From JBJSXJ01 sp044235425 (GTDB lineage: Bacteria > Planctomycetota > Planctomycetia > Pirellulales > Pirellulaceae), in contig JBIIHW010000003.1 in assembly GCA_044235425.1 (NCBI GenBank), positions 182,323 to 246,322 of the forward strand: a stretch of DNA of 64,000 nucleotides, read 5' to 3'. Positions 23,272 to 32,122 of the stretch are shown in pieces. The notes under the pieces were generated by a model. The model was given only the letters and a program-made list of their open reading frames with translations, searched no databases and had not been told where the DNA came from. Position numbers and translations under genes: made by a program. Numbering within the stretch: the stretch's first letter is position 1; each line of letters opens with the position of its first letter.

Positions 23272-26200
23272 TCAAGGTGACTTTGGCAGTGCTTCCAGAT
23301 AATCAATCAGGGAAGCGAGTTCATGGATGGAAAGTTCCTTGGCGATTCCCTCCGGCATCAGCGAAATGTTCTGCTTCGTGCGCCGCTCGATTTGATTCAC
23401 CACCAACTCCCGCTCGATGCCATCCGCATTGCGAATCGTTACTTTATCTGCCGCTTCAACCACAACGAATCCCGTCACCGTCGTACCATCTTCCATTTCA
23501 AAGACGTTCGTAACAAAGCCTTGTGCGAGTGTCTTGCTGGGGATAAGAATCGCTTCGGCCAGATCCTTGCGTTTGTAGGTATTGGCGATTGTGCCTAGAT
23601 AGGGACCACGCGGCGGTTGATCCTTGCGAGTCGTATGACACTTACCGCAGTTGAGTCGCTCGAAGAGAAGTTCCCCGAGTGCCTTGTCGCCGGTGGAGGC
23701 AACTGATTTCTCGACCGCTTCTTCTACCTTCAGCATGGCAATCTTAGGGCCGTTCTTCTGACCCGCATCGAGCTTCAATTCCTGGATTGCGGCGCTGGCT
23801 GCAGCACGCACATCGGCATGCGCACTCAATCGTGCCGCCAGTACTTGGCTCGCATATTCCGCTCGTCCAGCTCGAGCAATCGCTCGTAGTAAACTGGCCT
23901 CACGCTGTGGATCTTGCCACTGAGAGGCGAGCCACTTGGCGAGAGCAGCTTTCGGCTCAGCGGGCGTCTCGGATTTGACCGCGATGAGGACCAAGACTGC
24001 CTTTGACCACTCGGCGACTTCGCCGTCTTCGTTGGCTTGCTTGGTCAGCAGTTCCCAATGATTCGCCCAGTGGGGGCTGGCAAACAAGATTTCTCGGCCA
24101 CGCTTGGCGAAGCCGCGACGCGTGTCATTAAGCTGGAGTGCCGCTTGGGCTTGTAGTAGACCTACGGCCGCGGGCTGACTCCCATCTCGTGACAGCACTG
24201 TCATCACGTTGACGATCGTCTCGCCCGTAACGTGAGCGGCATCCTCAGCTGTCACGCTATTCGGCTTGAGTGCGTCGCTAGTCATTGCTACCAACAGCTC
24301 CACGGCAGAGGCAGGGATGGACTTGCTGTTACTACGAGCAAGTTGTGCTGCCAGCGTTGTCCGCAGTGCACGATCTTGCTTCGCAAGTGTCACAAGTAGC
24401 TGCAGGGCGCCATCCAGTGGGATACGATGTCGGTCCATCTCACGAGTGAGAAGAGCTGCTTCGGTAACTGTCGCCTTCGCTAGTGCTGCCTGCAAAATCT
24501 CGCCAATGCGAGTCGTCTCGCTCCAACTCTCGCGCTGGTAATATGGTCCCGTGGTATCAGGCCGTGTACCCCAGCTGTCTCCCTTCCACTCGCCTTCGCG
24601 ATAATGCAATCGGCACAGTGCGGTAAGAAGTAAGCTACGCGCTTCCGTGGTTGTGCCGGGTGGATTCAGTTGTTCAGCAATCCAGGTCACTACTTCACCA
24701 CGATGGATCTGGCGAGCGGCTGACAGAACAGCCGCAAACTTCGATGTCGTCGGCGACTCACTGCGCAGCACGTTCAGACAGGCATCCGCTGCCTGCAATT
24801 CCACCAGGGCTCGACGCGCGGTATGGGCGACGACCGGATCCGCGTCCGTGGCTAAGCGGGTGATCTCCGTTGCTGCCGGAGTAGTACCGATGCGGGAAAG
24901 GGTGAAAACGACCGCATTGCGAATCCGCGGTGATTCACTCGTCGCTAACCGCGCGATCGCAGCCATGGGAATGGTCGCGCGAGCGGCCTCGTCGTCAGGC
25001 TTCAGACTGCTAGCGTAATCAGCGACAGCTCGCAGTGCATATTCAGCCAATATGGGATCAGCAGTCCACTTCATTACCTGGTCGATCGATTGGGCTCGCG
25101 CCGACAAGGTGAATGTGAATAACGCCGCGACACGGCATTCCAGTGGCAGTGTGGGATCGGCAACGATGCTGGCAAGTTGCTGATAAGCGGGTTCGTTGAG
25201 TGGTCGATGAATGAGTTCACGCTGCGCTGCAAGACGGGCGATGTGACTGAGCGACCGTAACTGTTGCATCAGGTCGGTGGTGGAGAGCTTCGCGAAATTC
25301 AGATTGGATGATGTCTGCCAGGTATCACCCGATTCGCGCTTGGGTCGCACGGAGACGAGAAAACCAACCTCCTCGCCCACGTAGGTGAAGCTGGCCCCTT
25401 TCCAGCTCGCGATGACTAACTGTCCTTGACCATCAACGTCCAAGTCAGTAACGCGTGGTACTCGAATGAACTCTGACTGATCGGCCGTGAAAGTGGCTCC
25501 ACTCGGCTTGAGCTGATGTCGATAAATCCACTCTCTTCCCCAGTCACAGGTGTAGAGCGCCGGCGCGAAACCTGCGGGAAAACCTGGCTCAGACAAAAAT
25601 AATCCACCACATCCAGAGCCGCCACCGTAATCGGCCAGCGGCTTTACCGCTTCCTCATTGAAATTCATATAGAGCGATGGGTAGCCATGATGTTCACCGC
25701 CGCTGAAATGATGAAGCCGGATATCCCAGCCACCACCGTCGTTGGTGTTATCTCGACAAAAACCATTCAAAAGTGGATCAAGCGAAACTTCGAGAATGTT
25801 GCGCGTACCACGAGAGAAAACTTCGAGGTTCGTGCCATCAGGTCGTACTCGGACCACTCCACCACCACGGAATTGCAGTTCCCGTCCATCGCTGCCAGTC
25901 GCCTTCATGAAACCAAAGTCACCGATAGCAAGGTAGAGCCAACCGTCGATTCCTAGGGTTACTCCATTGCTCGTATGGTCCGCCGGTCGATCTTTGAAGG
26001 TGAAGGCGAGATCTTTGACGAGGATCTTTTGCTCTTCGGCCTGTCCATCACCATCCTGATCAATGAAGGCGCTCAGATGTGGAGGATGTAAGACATATAG
26101 CCGATCACGATCCCACACGAGGCCACGTGGCGAGTCGACGTCAGCCACAAAGAGCTGTGACTGATCCGCTCGTCCATCACCGTCAACATCACGCAGTTTG

Positions 26201-27609
26201 ATGATGGAGCCGCGGCGGGGTGCGCGATCGAGCGACCCATTTTTATCAACCGCAACATAAACATCGCCTGAGGGAGTGCAGGCGACGAAGGTTGGGTAAT
26301 TCACGGCGGGGGGAGCGGCGAAGAGTCGAGCTTCAAACTGCGGCGGAACTCGCACATCTTTCAGCAATTCCTGCTCACGCTCCCGCGCTCGTTGCCCGGA
26401 CTCGACGGCCACCATCTTGGTCTCATCACCGAATAACTGGAGCTCGGAAATACTGCCCCAAGCTCCAGGATGTGCACCCAGGAAGTTCACTCGTACCGCT
26501 CGCACTTGGTCGACCTGGAAGTCATGTGTGACATTGGCGGGCTTGTCGTTGTTGGCTGCATTAACGACGGTCTGCCAGCGCTGCTCGGCTACTTGGCACT
26601 CGATCGTGTATCGATACTGTCCATTAGGAAATTCCCAATCAATTTTGCAGCCGGTCAGTTTCGTCGGTTTGGGCAGTTCGATCATCAGCCAAGCAGGCTT
26701 CATGCCATTATCGACGCACCAGCGAGTGGCCGGGTCGCCGTCGACGGCATGTTTGGCGAAATGATTCTCATTACGCTGCTCGCTGCTGGCAGTCGCCTTG
26801 GCACCCTGAGCTAGATTCACTCGCACCAGTTTTGGCTGCGGCTTTTTTAGATAGTCGTCATTCAGTTTGTCACAGGACCAAAGCAGTCCGCGTGTGATCA
26901 GGTCCAGATACTGTGGAGCACTGACCGTCTCGTTGTGATGACCAAGTGTTGTCCCGAAGACGCGTCCTTTGCCGTACTGGTTTGTCCAGACACAAACTTC
27001 CTGATTCCCTTGTTCGCGGTTCTTCGCGGTCGCCAGGGCATGAGCCTTGGGCCAGAGTTTTTCGATCCAATAAAGTTCCCCGGCGGGATTGGCCCACGCC
27101 GCTCCAAACTGAGACATGATGGGATGCCGAGCGTCCGCGTTGAGCACCTCGTGGGGATAGTGTGCCCCGTGCCGACGCGAGGTCACTCCACAAAACTCAA
27201 ACCAATCGTTGGTGCCATCCCGATAACAATGCATTGCGCAGTGCAAGACGAGTGCTGGCAGGCCTTCTCGATGCGGAGTGATAATTCGCTGAGTCCAGGC
27301 GTTGTCGTTTACATCCGCGAAACACTCGTCGTGAATGACCACGTCAAATCCCTGATGCCAATCGGGCTTCTCATAGATAGGGATTTTGCTATTCGTGGAG
27401 CTACCGCCTTGATGCACCACCTGCACCTCCACATGAGCCCGGTCTTTCAAACCCTGAGAGAGAAGTTCCTTCTGTGTGTCATAGTCATGACAGCAACCGC
27501 CACAGATGAGAAGCACTTTAAGTGGGCGTGGCGGATCAGCGGCGGGAGCGAGTGGAGTAAGGGTCAGGGAAACGGCAAGCAGAAGGGCGGGAAGGATCAG
27601 CTTATTCAT
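23272..27609 (-). CDS. Giant secreted ThuA / F5-8C / beta-propeller / HEAT / cytochrome c protein
   Basis: 1445 residues. Signal peptide (MNKLILPALLLAVSLTLTPL). ThuA-like glutamine-amidotransferase-fold domain (about 30-250) with VLLICGGCCHDYDTQKELL and LHCAMHCYRDG. F5/8 type C-like domain (about 265-395) with HAVDGDPATRWCVDNG. Membrane-bound-dehydrogenase/PVC-type beta propeller (about 420-790) with repeated DVDGDGRADQSQ-type calcium-like loops and VTLGIDGWLYLAIGDFGF. HEAT-like helical repeats (about 800-1270). C-terminal PVC-type heme domain with CGKCH near 1320 and VKAADKVTIRNADG-like strands ending in a typical MPEGIAKELSIHELASLIDYLEAL. Likely oxidises a sugar-type substrate and passes electrons through the heme. 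The start at 27609 or 12 codons earlier is uncertain. 142 bases downstream of the thioredoxin-tailed gene. Confidence 0.92.
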   Translation of the reverse strand: MNKLILPALLLAVSLTLTPLAPAADPPRPLKVLLICGGCCHDYDTQKELLSQGLKDRAHVEVQVVHQGGSSTNSKIPIYEKPDWHQGFDVVIHDECFADVNDNAWTQRIITPHREGLPALVLHCAMHCYRDGTNDWFEFCGVTSRRHGAHYPHEVLNADARHPIMSQFGAAWANPAGELYWIEKLWPKAHALATAKNREQGNQEVCVWTNQYGKGRVFGTTLGHHNETVSAPQYLDLITRGLLWSCDKLNDDYLKKPQPKLVRVNLAQGAKATASSEQRNENHFAKHAVDGDPATRWCVDNGMKPAWLMIELPKPTKLTGCKIDWEFPNGQYRYTIECQVAEQRWQTVVNAANNDKPANVTHDFQVDQVRAVRVNFLGAHPGAWGSISELQLFGDETKMVAVESGQRAREREQELLKDVRVPPQFEARLFAAPPAVNYPTFVACTPSGDVYVAVDKNGSLDRAPRRGSIIKLRDVDGDGRADQSQLFVADVDSPRGLVWDRDRLYVLHPPHLSAFIDQDGDGQAEEQKILVKDLAFTFKDRPADHTSNGVTLGIDGWLYLAIGDFGFMKATGSDGRELQFRGGGVVRVRPDGTNLEVFSRGTRNILEVSLDPLLNGFCRDNTNDGGGWDIRLHHFSGGEHHGYPSLYMNFNEEAVKPLADYGGGSGCGGLFLSEPGFPAGFAPALYTCDWGREWIYRHQLKPSGATFTADQSEFIRVPRVTDLDVDGQGQLVIASWKGASFTYVGEEVGFLVSVRPKRESGDTWQTSSNLNFAKLSTTDLMQQLRSLSHIARLAAQRELIHRPLNEPAYQQLASIVADPTLPLECRVAALFTFTLSARAQSIDQVMKWTADPILAEYALRAVADYASSLKPDDEAARATIPMAAIARLATSESPRIRNAVVFTLSRIGTTPAATEITRLATDADPVVAHTARRALVELQAADACLNVLRSESPTTSKFAAVLSAARQIHRGEVVTWIAEQLNPPGTTTEARSLLLTALCRLHYREGEWKGDSWGTRPDTTGPYYQRESWSETTRIGEILQAALAKATVTEAALLTREMDRHRIPLDGALQLLVTLAKQDRALRTTLAAQLARSNSKSIPASAVELLVAMTSDALKPNSVTAEDAAHVTGETIVNVMTVLSRDGSQPAAVGLLQAQAALQLNDTRRGFAKRGREILFASPHWANHWELLTKQANEDGEVAEWSKAVLVLIAVKSETPAEPKAALAKWLASQWQDPQREASLLRAIARAGRAEYASQVLAARLSAHADVRAAASAAIQELKLDAGQKNGPKIAMLKVEEAVEKSVASTGDKALGELLFERLNCGKCHTTRKDQPPRGPYLGTIANTYKRKDLAEAILIPSKTLAQGFVTNVFEMEDGTTVTGFVVVEAADKVTIRNADGIERELVVNQIERRTKQNISLMPEGIAKELSIHELASLIDYLEALPKSP

Positions 27610-27702
27610 CAGGTAACCTGGGCAAGAAAACAAACTGGAAAACATGGATTTAGGGCACTACCGAGTTAATGCAATATGGAGTTAATGAAATGCTTGATCG
27701 AA

Positions 27703-27727
27703 ACACAGAGGCACAGAGAGCACAGAG
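27703..27727. repeat. CACAGAG short tandem motif
   Basis: Three closely spaced CACAGAG words (27703, 27712, 27721) in the gap between the thioredoxin-tailed gene and the giant propeller gene. It resembles the ACGGAGAC intergenic motif of this window. I recall CACAGAG-rich intergenic patches in planctomycetes and verrucomicrobia, but cannot verify that here. Confidence 0.5.
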
Positions 27728-27751
27728 CGATCGAGGAAAGGTCGAGGTTCC

Positions 27752-30700
27752 CTAGTCGATCGGGACGGGTTTTGGGGCTGGGGCGGCACCGTCATTACTG
27801 GCGGGCGGGCCGAGGATCTCGGTGAGTGCCTCACGCAAGTCTTTTTCGAATTGTGGACCACCACCCACAAAAAGTCGGACCACCTTTCCCTCACGATCAA
27901 CGATGACCGTTTGCGGAATGGCAGTCGCGGAATACTTGGCGGCCACGGCTCCGTCTTGATCCAAGGCTACAGTAACCTTGAGTTTGTGACGTTCCAGCAT
28001 GGAAGTGATTTGCCGGGGCTGTTCCTCCAGGTTCACCGCAATCAAATCGACTTTGGCATCCTTCGGTAATTCACTCACCACCTTTTCCAGCAGTGGCATC
28101 GTTTTTAAACAGGGACCACACCAAGTGGCCCAGAAGTCGAGGACCACGATGCGACCCTTTTGTTGACTTAATACGAATTCCTCTTTGCCGGCGAGCAGTG
28201 GCAATTTGAAATCGGGTGCAGCTTTACCAACGAGTGGTGAATCGGAGCCGGGCTTGCGCGAGCCGTCGCCGGAATTCTGTTCGTTCAGGACGATCTTTGG
28301 AAGCGTGGCTGCCGTCCAGCGCCACTGCGAATAGGGCATCAGGGCAACGGCCTGTCCGATCGCTTTCCCGATCAGCAGCTCATCCACGTCCCGCACATCC
28401 ACTCGCACTTCACCCAGATAGCGATTCACTCCAGCAATTACTCCGGCTTTCGCCTCCCGCGGTTCGAAGCCCACTCGCACTCCATCCGCTCGCAGCGCCT
28501 GCACCAGGAACCCAGAAGAATTGGTCTCCGGCTTGTCGGCTGGTTTGGTAGCAGGTTTCTCAGCAGGTTTCTCAGCAGGTTTCGTGGCGGGCTGGTCAGC
28601 CGGTTTCGCTTCGCCGGGTTTGGTACTGGGCGGTAATGAGCCAGGCGGTTGGTCCAATTCGTCGGCATGCACCCAGATGATGTGCGAGACCAGCGATCGA
28701 GGTATCTGCTTGGTTTCCACTCGAACTTCCATGGTGAGCTGTTGATCGGTGAGTTCGACCAGACGACCACGCAAGTAGTCACCATCGACGGAGCGCACGA
28801 TGTGTGTGGGTGGATTATCGCGATTCACTCGCGGCAGCATCAGCAATCGCTGCCGCTTAACCTTGGTGAGTTTAGGTGGCTTGGCGGTTGCTAACATTTC
28901 GACCGCTTTGATTTGTTCGTTTGGTAACCGATTTGTGGTTGATACCGTCGATTGAATCTTTAAGCCCGCCTCATCAATCGTCAATTGAGTGCAGGGGATG
29001 ATCTCGCCTGAGCGCAGGTGGATGCGATAGGCGGCGGGACTGGCGTTTGGTTGGCTGGCGGAAGCTGGAGTGCCTGGGGTGGTCTCTTGGGGAGCGGGCA
29101 CATTGGGATTTGGAGCGACGACGTTGGCTACCACGCGCTGGGCGATACGCACCATGGCTAATGGGACCGCGGCATTTCCGGGGGCATTCGGTGTGGCTGC
29201 TTGGGGCGTCGCAGGAATGTTCAGCGCGGCTTTGCTGCCATAAACGATGCGGCCACTGAAATTGCGGGCGAGTGCCGTTGGGGACTGTGCGGCATCCGCG
29301 TGCCAGACCAAACAACTTGCTTCGGCCGAATCCTGGCCGTCGACCAAGCGACCGTGCAGCACTCCTTGATCCCACATCAGAACACTCGTCGAACTGGAGG
29401 TTGAATCGGCGGGCTTTTCCAAGGCTTTTTCGTGGAGAGCCACCGAGATGGTTTGCAGGTCAGCCAGCGGCACTTCAATTTCTTGTTCGATGCTGGCATG
29501 CCGTAATCGCAGACGACCGGCCGTGCTGTTTGCTGGTCGGCCAATCAGTCGAGTGCCATCGTGCAGGAAAAGCTGCACTTCGCTCTTGCTGGATGCCGTC
29601 CGTTTCTCCGAGAGAACGATTTGAGTGAATTGATCGAGCGATTCCGTTCGTTCGCCTTGCTCCGTGTTATAAACGACTGTTTTCTTGGCGGAGTCGAAGC
29701 TGATCAATTCGCCGACTTCCAGTTGTCCAGTGGTGCGCTGTAAGCGAGGCTTGGAGCTATCGACGAGTTGCGGCACGACGCCGCTCCAGGCTGAAACGCG
29801 AATGGAATCGAGTCGCAGATCGCCTTGATAATTGGTGATCACCAGTTCGTTAGCTTCCGTTCGGTCGGGTACGGGCGGCAACTGTGCATTGGGTCCTGCA
29901 TTGTTGGCGTTCCGCGCTTGAATGCGCGCGATATTGACGTTGGCCGGATTGTTCGCCGCTCGCGCTTTGCCGCCGGGGGCACGGGCGTGAAGTTTGAATT
30001 GCAGATCCGCCAGGGCTGCACCACTTCCTGAGAAAACAACGAGGCGCTCGGCCGCACGATCGTGAAATAGTTGCAGCCGGACGCTGCCCGCTCCGGGATT
30101 GATCGGCATTAACGTCCGCACGTCAGCTACATCGTCATCTTCTCGGATGAGTACCAGATCCTTATCCCAAACCTCGATGCGAAAAGCCGTACGATCGCGT
30201 CGGTCCTTCAAACCACCACCGACAAAAATCGCAAACTCGCCGCGCTTTTGCCAAGACAATTCGATTTCGATTCGTGACTTGGCTGGTAGCTCGAATTCGC
30301 TTCGCAGCTGCGCGCCCACGACGTTGGTTGTGGGTGGTCCCTGTTCGGACCATTGTTTCAGTTTCTCGGCCGAACGCACCCATTCCACGACTTGCTGTGG
30401 GTTGTTGGCCAGTGGGTCGATGCCTTGCTGACTATTCCTCGGCTGAGCGGAATACCAGCCTTTAGTACCTTGAGGGCCGATCACGATGACTTCGGCATTT
30501 TGATTTGTGAACAGCTGCCGTACGGAATTGGTTGGCATGCGTAACACACCGAAACGAGTCGATTCAATTTCGATCGATTCGCGTGAGAGCGATTTGAGAT
30601 TGCCGTACAGCACATCACCCGTGGCGAGTTCGAAACCATGAGTGCCAGCTGGTTTGGTCGAGGCGTCGTTAGCGATGGGGAGGTAAATGCCCGCGACTTG

Positions 30701-30946
30701 TTCCCAGTAAACATTGAGCGGCTGAACCAGTCCGCTGGCCTGCCACTGGATGGTGCCGAGCTGGTTGGCCGCTGCATTCGCTGCATCCGTCCGCGGCGAC
30801 TCGACTGACACCCAGCGTCCCTGCACGTAATCACCGTTGCGCAGTCGGAGCGATACCACAGCTGGTTCGTCGGCGGCGAGCGTTGGACTTGCGAATGTTA
30901 CAGCCCAGCCGATCAACAGCGTCACTCGTAACACTAGAGATTTCAT
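27752..30946 (-). CDS. Large exported protein with C-terminal TlpA-like thioredoxin domain
   Basis: 1064 residues. Signal peptide (MKSLVLRVTLLIGWAVTFAS). The N-terminal about 800 residues consist of repeated small beta modules such as VVSLRLRNGDYVQGRWVSVE, HGFELATGDVLYGNLKSLS and YRIHLRSGEIIPCTQLTIDE, each a strand-Gly-Asp/Glu-strand unit, with a jelly-roll-like section between (about 190-390). A low-complexity KPA/EKPA linker (about 795-830) precedes a TlpA/AhpC-type thioredoxin domain (about 910-1050) with VLDFWATWCGPCLKTMPLL and cis-Pro AIPQTVIV. The redox-active WCGPC indicates disulfide or peroxide chemistry in the periplasm. Start ATG 30946 has AGGA 6 nt upstream; an earlier ATG at 30964 would overlap the preceding stop. 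Last of the MoxR-cluster genes. Confidence 0.85.
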   Translation of the reverse strand: MKSLVLRVTLLIGWAVTFASPTLAADEPAVVSLRLRNGDYVQGRWVSVESPRTDAANAAANQLGTIQWQASGLVQPLNVYWEQVAGIYLPIANDASTKPAGTHGFELATGDVLYGNLKSLSRESIEIESTRFGVLRMPTNSVRQLFTNQNAEVIVIGPQGTKGWYSAQPRNSQQGIDPLANNPQQVVEWVRSAEKLKQWSEQGPPTTNVVGAQLRSEFELPAKSRIEIELSWQKRGEFAIFVGGGLKDRRDRTAFRIEVWDKDLVLIREDDDVADVRTLMPINPGAGSVRLQLFHDRAAERLVVFSGSGAALADLQFKLHARAPGGKARAANNPANVNIARIQARNANNAGPNAQLPPVPDRTEANELVITNYQGDLRLDSIRVSAWSGVVPQLVDSSKPRLQRTTGQLEVGELISFDSAKKTVVYNTEQGERTESLDQFTQIVLSEKRTASSKSEVQLFLHDGTRLIGRPANSTAGRLRLRHASIEQEIEVPLADLQTISVALHEKALEKPADSTSSSTSVLMWDQGVLHGRLVDGQDSAEASCLVWHADAAQSPTALARNFSGRIVYGSKAALNIPATPQAATPNAPGNAAVPLAMVRIAQRVVANVVAPNPNVPAPQETTPGTPASASQPNASPAAYRIHLRSGEIIPCTQLTIDEAGLKIQSTVSTTNRLPNEQIKAVEMLATAKPPKLTKVKRQRLLMLPRVNRDNPPTHIVRSVDGDYLRGRLVELTDQQLTMEVRVETKQIPRSLVSHIIWVHADELDQPPGSLPPSTKPGEAKPADQPATKPAEKPAEKPATKPADKPETNSSGFLVQALRADGVRVGFEPREAKAGVIAGVNRYLGEVRVDVRDVDELLIGKAIGQAVALMPYSQWRWTAATLPKIVLNEQNSGDGSRKPGSDSPLVGKAAPDFKLPLLAGKEEFVLSQQKGRIVVLDFWATWCGPCLKTMPLLEKVVSELPKDAKVDLIAVNLEEQPRQITSMLERHKLKVTVALDQDGAVAAKYSATAIPQTVIVDREGKVVRLFVGGGPQFEKDLREALTEILGPPASNDGAAPAPKPVPID

Positions 30947-30953
30947 GACGGTC

Positions 30954-32033
30954 CTATCGTTCATAGATCGGCAAAAAGCGAAAGTTGACAGCCAGCGCCA
31001 GCAGATTCAGAGCGGTGGAAACGGTCACTCCATGATCGCCCGTGAAACTGCCATCCGGTTGTTGCTGTTGTTTCTGTTGTCGCACGAGCAGTTTGTTCCA
31101 CTTTTCCCAAGCTTCCATATTGCCTTGAAACAAGGCCTGTGCCTGATAGTAGCGGGTGTAGTCGCGATAGTGGTCGTTTGGCGAGCCCTCGATACGCTCG
31201 GAGAGAAAGCCGATGGTCGCCTTGAACTCGGGCAGATCCTTGCGCCGCGAGATGGAGTAGACGAGGGTAGCGATGGAGACTCGGGCGAGCGAATCATCGA
31301 ATCCGCCTAAGCCGCCACTGTAGGCAACTTGGCCCTTCTCTGACGTGCTCTTTTGAAAATAGCCCACGGCCTTATCAATCGCCTCGTCGGGCACTTCGAT
31401 ACCCGCGTTGCGAGCGGCGAGGAGGCCGACCAGGACTGAGCCGGCAACTGACGTGTCGGCATCACGAGCGTCGGGCGAGTAGCGCCAAGCGCCTCGTCCA
31501 TTTTTCTTTTGCGAAGTGACCGCGGTGCGAACCGCTAATTCCAAGGCCGCGCCAATCGTTCGCTGCTTATCTTTGTTCGAATCGCTCGACCAGAGATTGC
31601 GATCATCGACGGTGCCATAGGCTTCGGCGAGTGCCAAGGTTGAGAATCCGTGATGGTACATGCTGGGGCCGAGATACCCCGTGTTGGCATCTTGGGCCAA
31701 AATCATCGCTCGCAATCCACGCCGGATATTAGCACTGTAGAGTCCGTAATTGGGGTCTTCTCCGGAAGCGAGCAGCACCATGACACACATGCCCGTGACA
31801 CCCGGTCCCTGCTCACCACCGCCAGCCCAGTTACCGTTGCCATCTTGAGTTTTCACGAGATAGTCGATGCCCCGCTGATACATTTCACGGACATCGCGGG
31901 GCACCACTTCACCCGTTCGCTCAGATGGAGGCTGGGCGACAGCAACCTGAATGCTGCATGCGATCGCGAAAAACAGCGCAAGCCACAAGGCTGTTTTGCA
32001 GATGTGTCGCGGAACTACGGGAGAAGCCTTCAT
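30954..32033 (-). CDS. Exported alpha-toroid protein (prenyltransferase/squalene-oxidase repeats)
   Basis: 359 residues with signal peptide (about 10-33, TALWLALFFAIACSIQVAVA). The rest is built of alpha/alpha repeats of the terpene-cyclase/prenyltransferase-beta type: RGIDYLVKTQDGNGNWAGGG, LRAMILAQDANTGYLGPS, AVRTAVTSQKKNGRGAWRYSP, AVGYFQKSTSEKGQVAYSGG. Each holds the Q-D/N-G-x-W-like QW-repeat pattern. True cyclase DxDD motifs are absent, and the export signal argues for a structural or binding role, as in many planctomycete homologues. Placed between the duplicated-domain protein (89 bases upstream) and the thioredoxin-tailed protein (7 bases), within the MoxR cluster. Confidence 0.85.
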   Translation of the reverse strand: MKASPVVPRHICKTALWLALFFAIACSIQVAVAQPPSERTGEVVPRDVREMYQRGIDYLVKTQDGNGNWAGGGEQGPGVTGMCVMVLLASGEDPNYGLYSANIRRGLRAMILAQDANTGYLGPSMYHHGFSTLALAEAYGTVDDRNLWSSDSNKDKQRTIGAALELAVRTAVTSQKKNGRGAWRYSPDARDADTSVAGSVLVGLLAARNAGIEVPDEAIDKAVGYFQKSTSEKGQVAYSGGLGGFDDSLARVSIATLVYSISRRKDLPEFKATIGFLSERIEGSPNDHYRDYTRYYQAQALFQGNMEAWEKWNKLLVRQQKQQQQPDGSFTGDHGVTVSTALNLLALAVNFRFLPIYER

Positions 32034-32122
32034 CTGTTTTCCATTTGCGATTGAAATCGTGGAGAGCGGTGCCAGGAAACAATCGAATCCTAAAGTGAGT
32101 GCTGAGCTGTTAATCAGAGCTG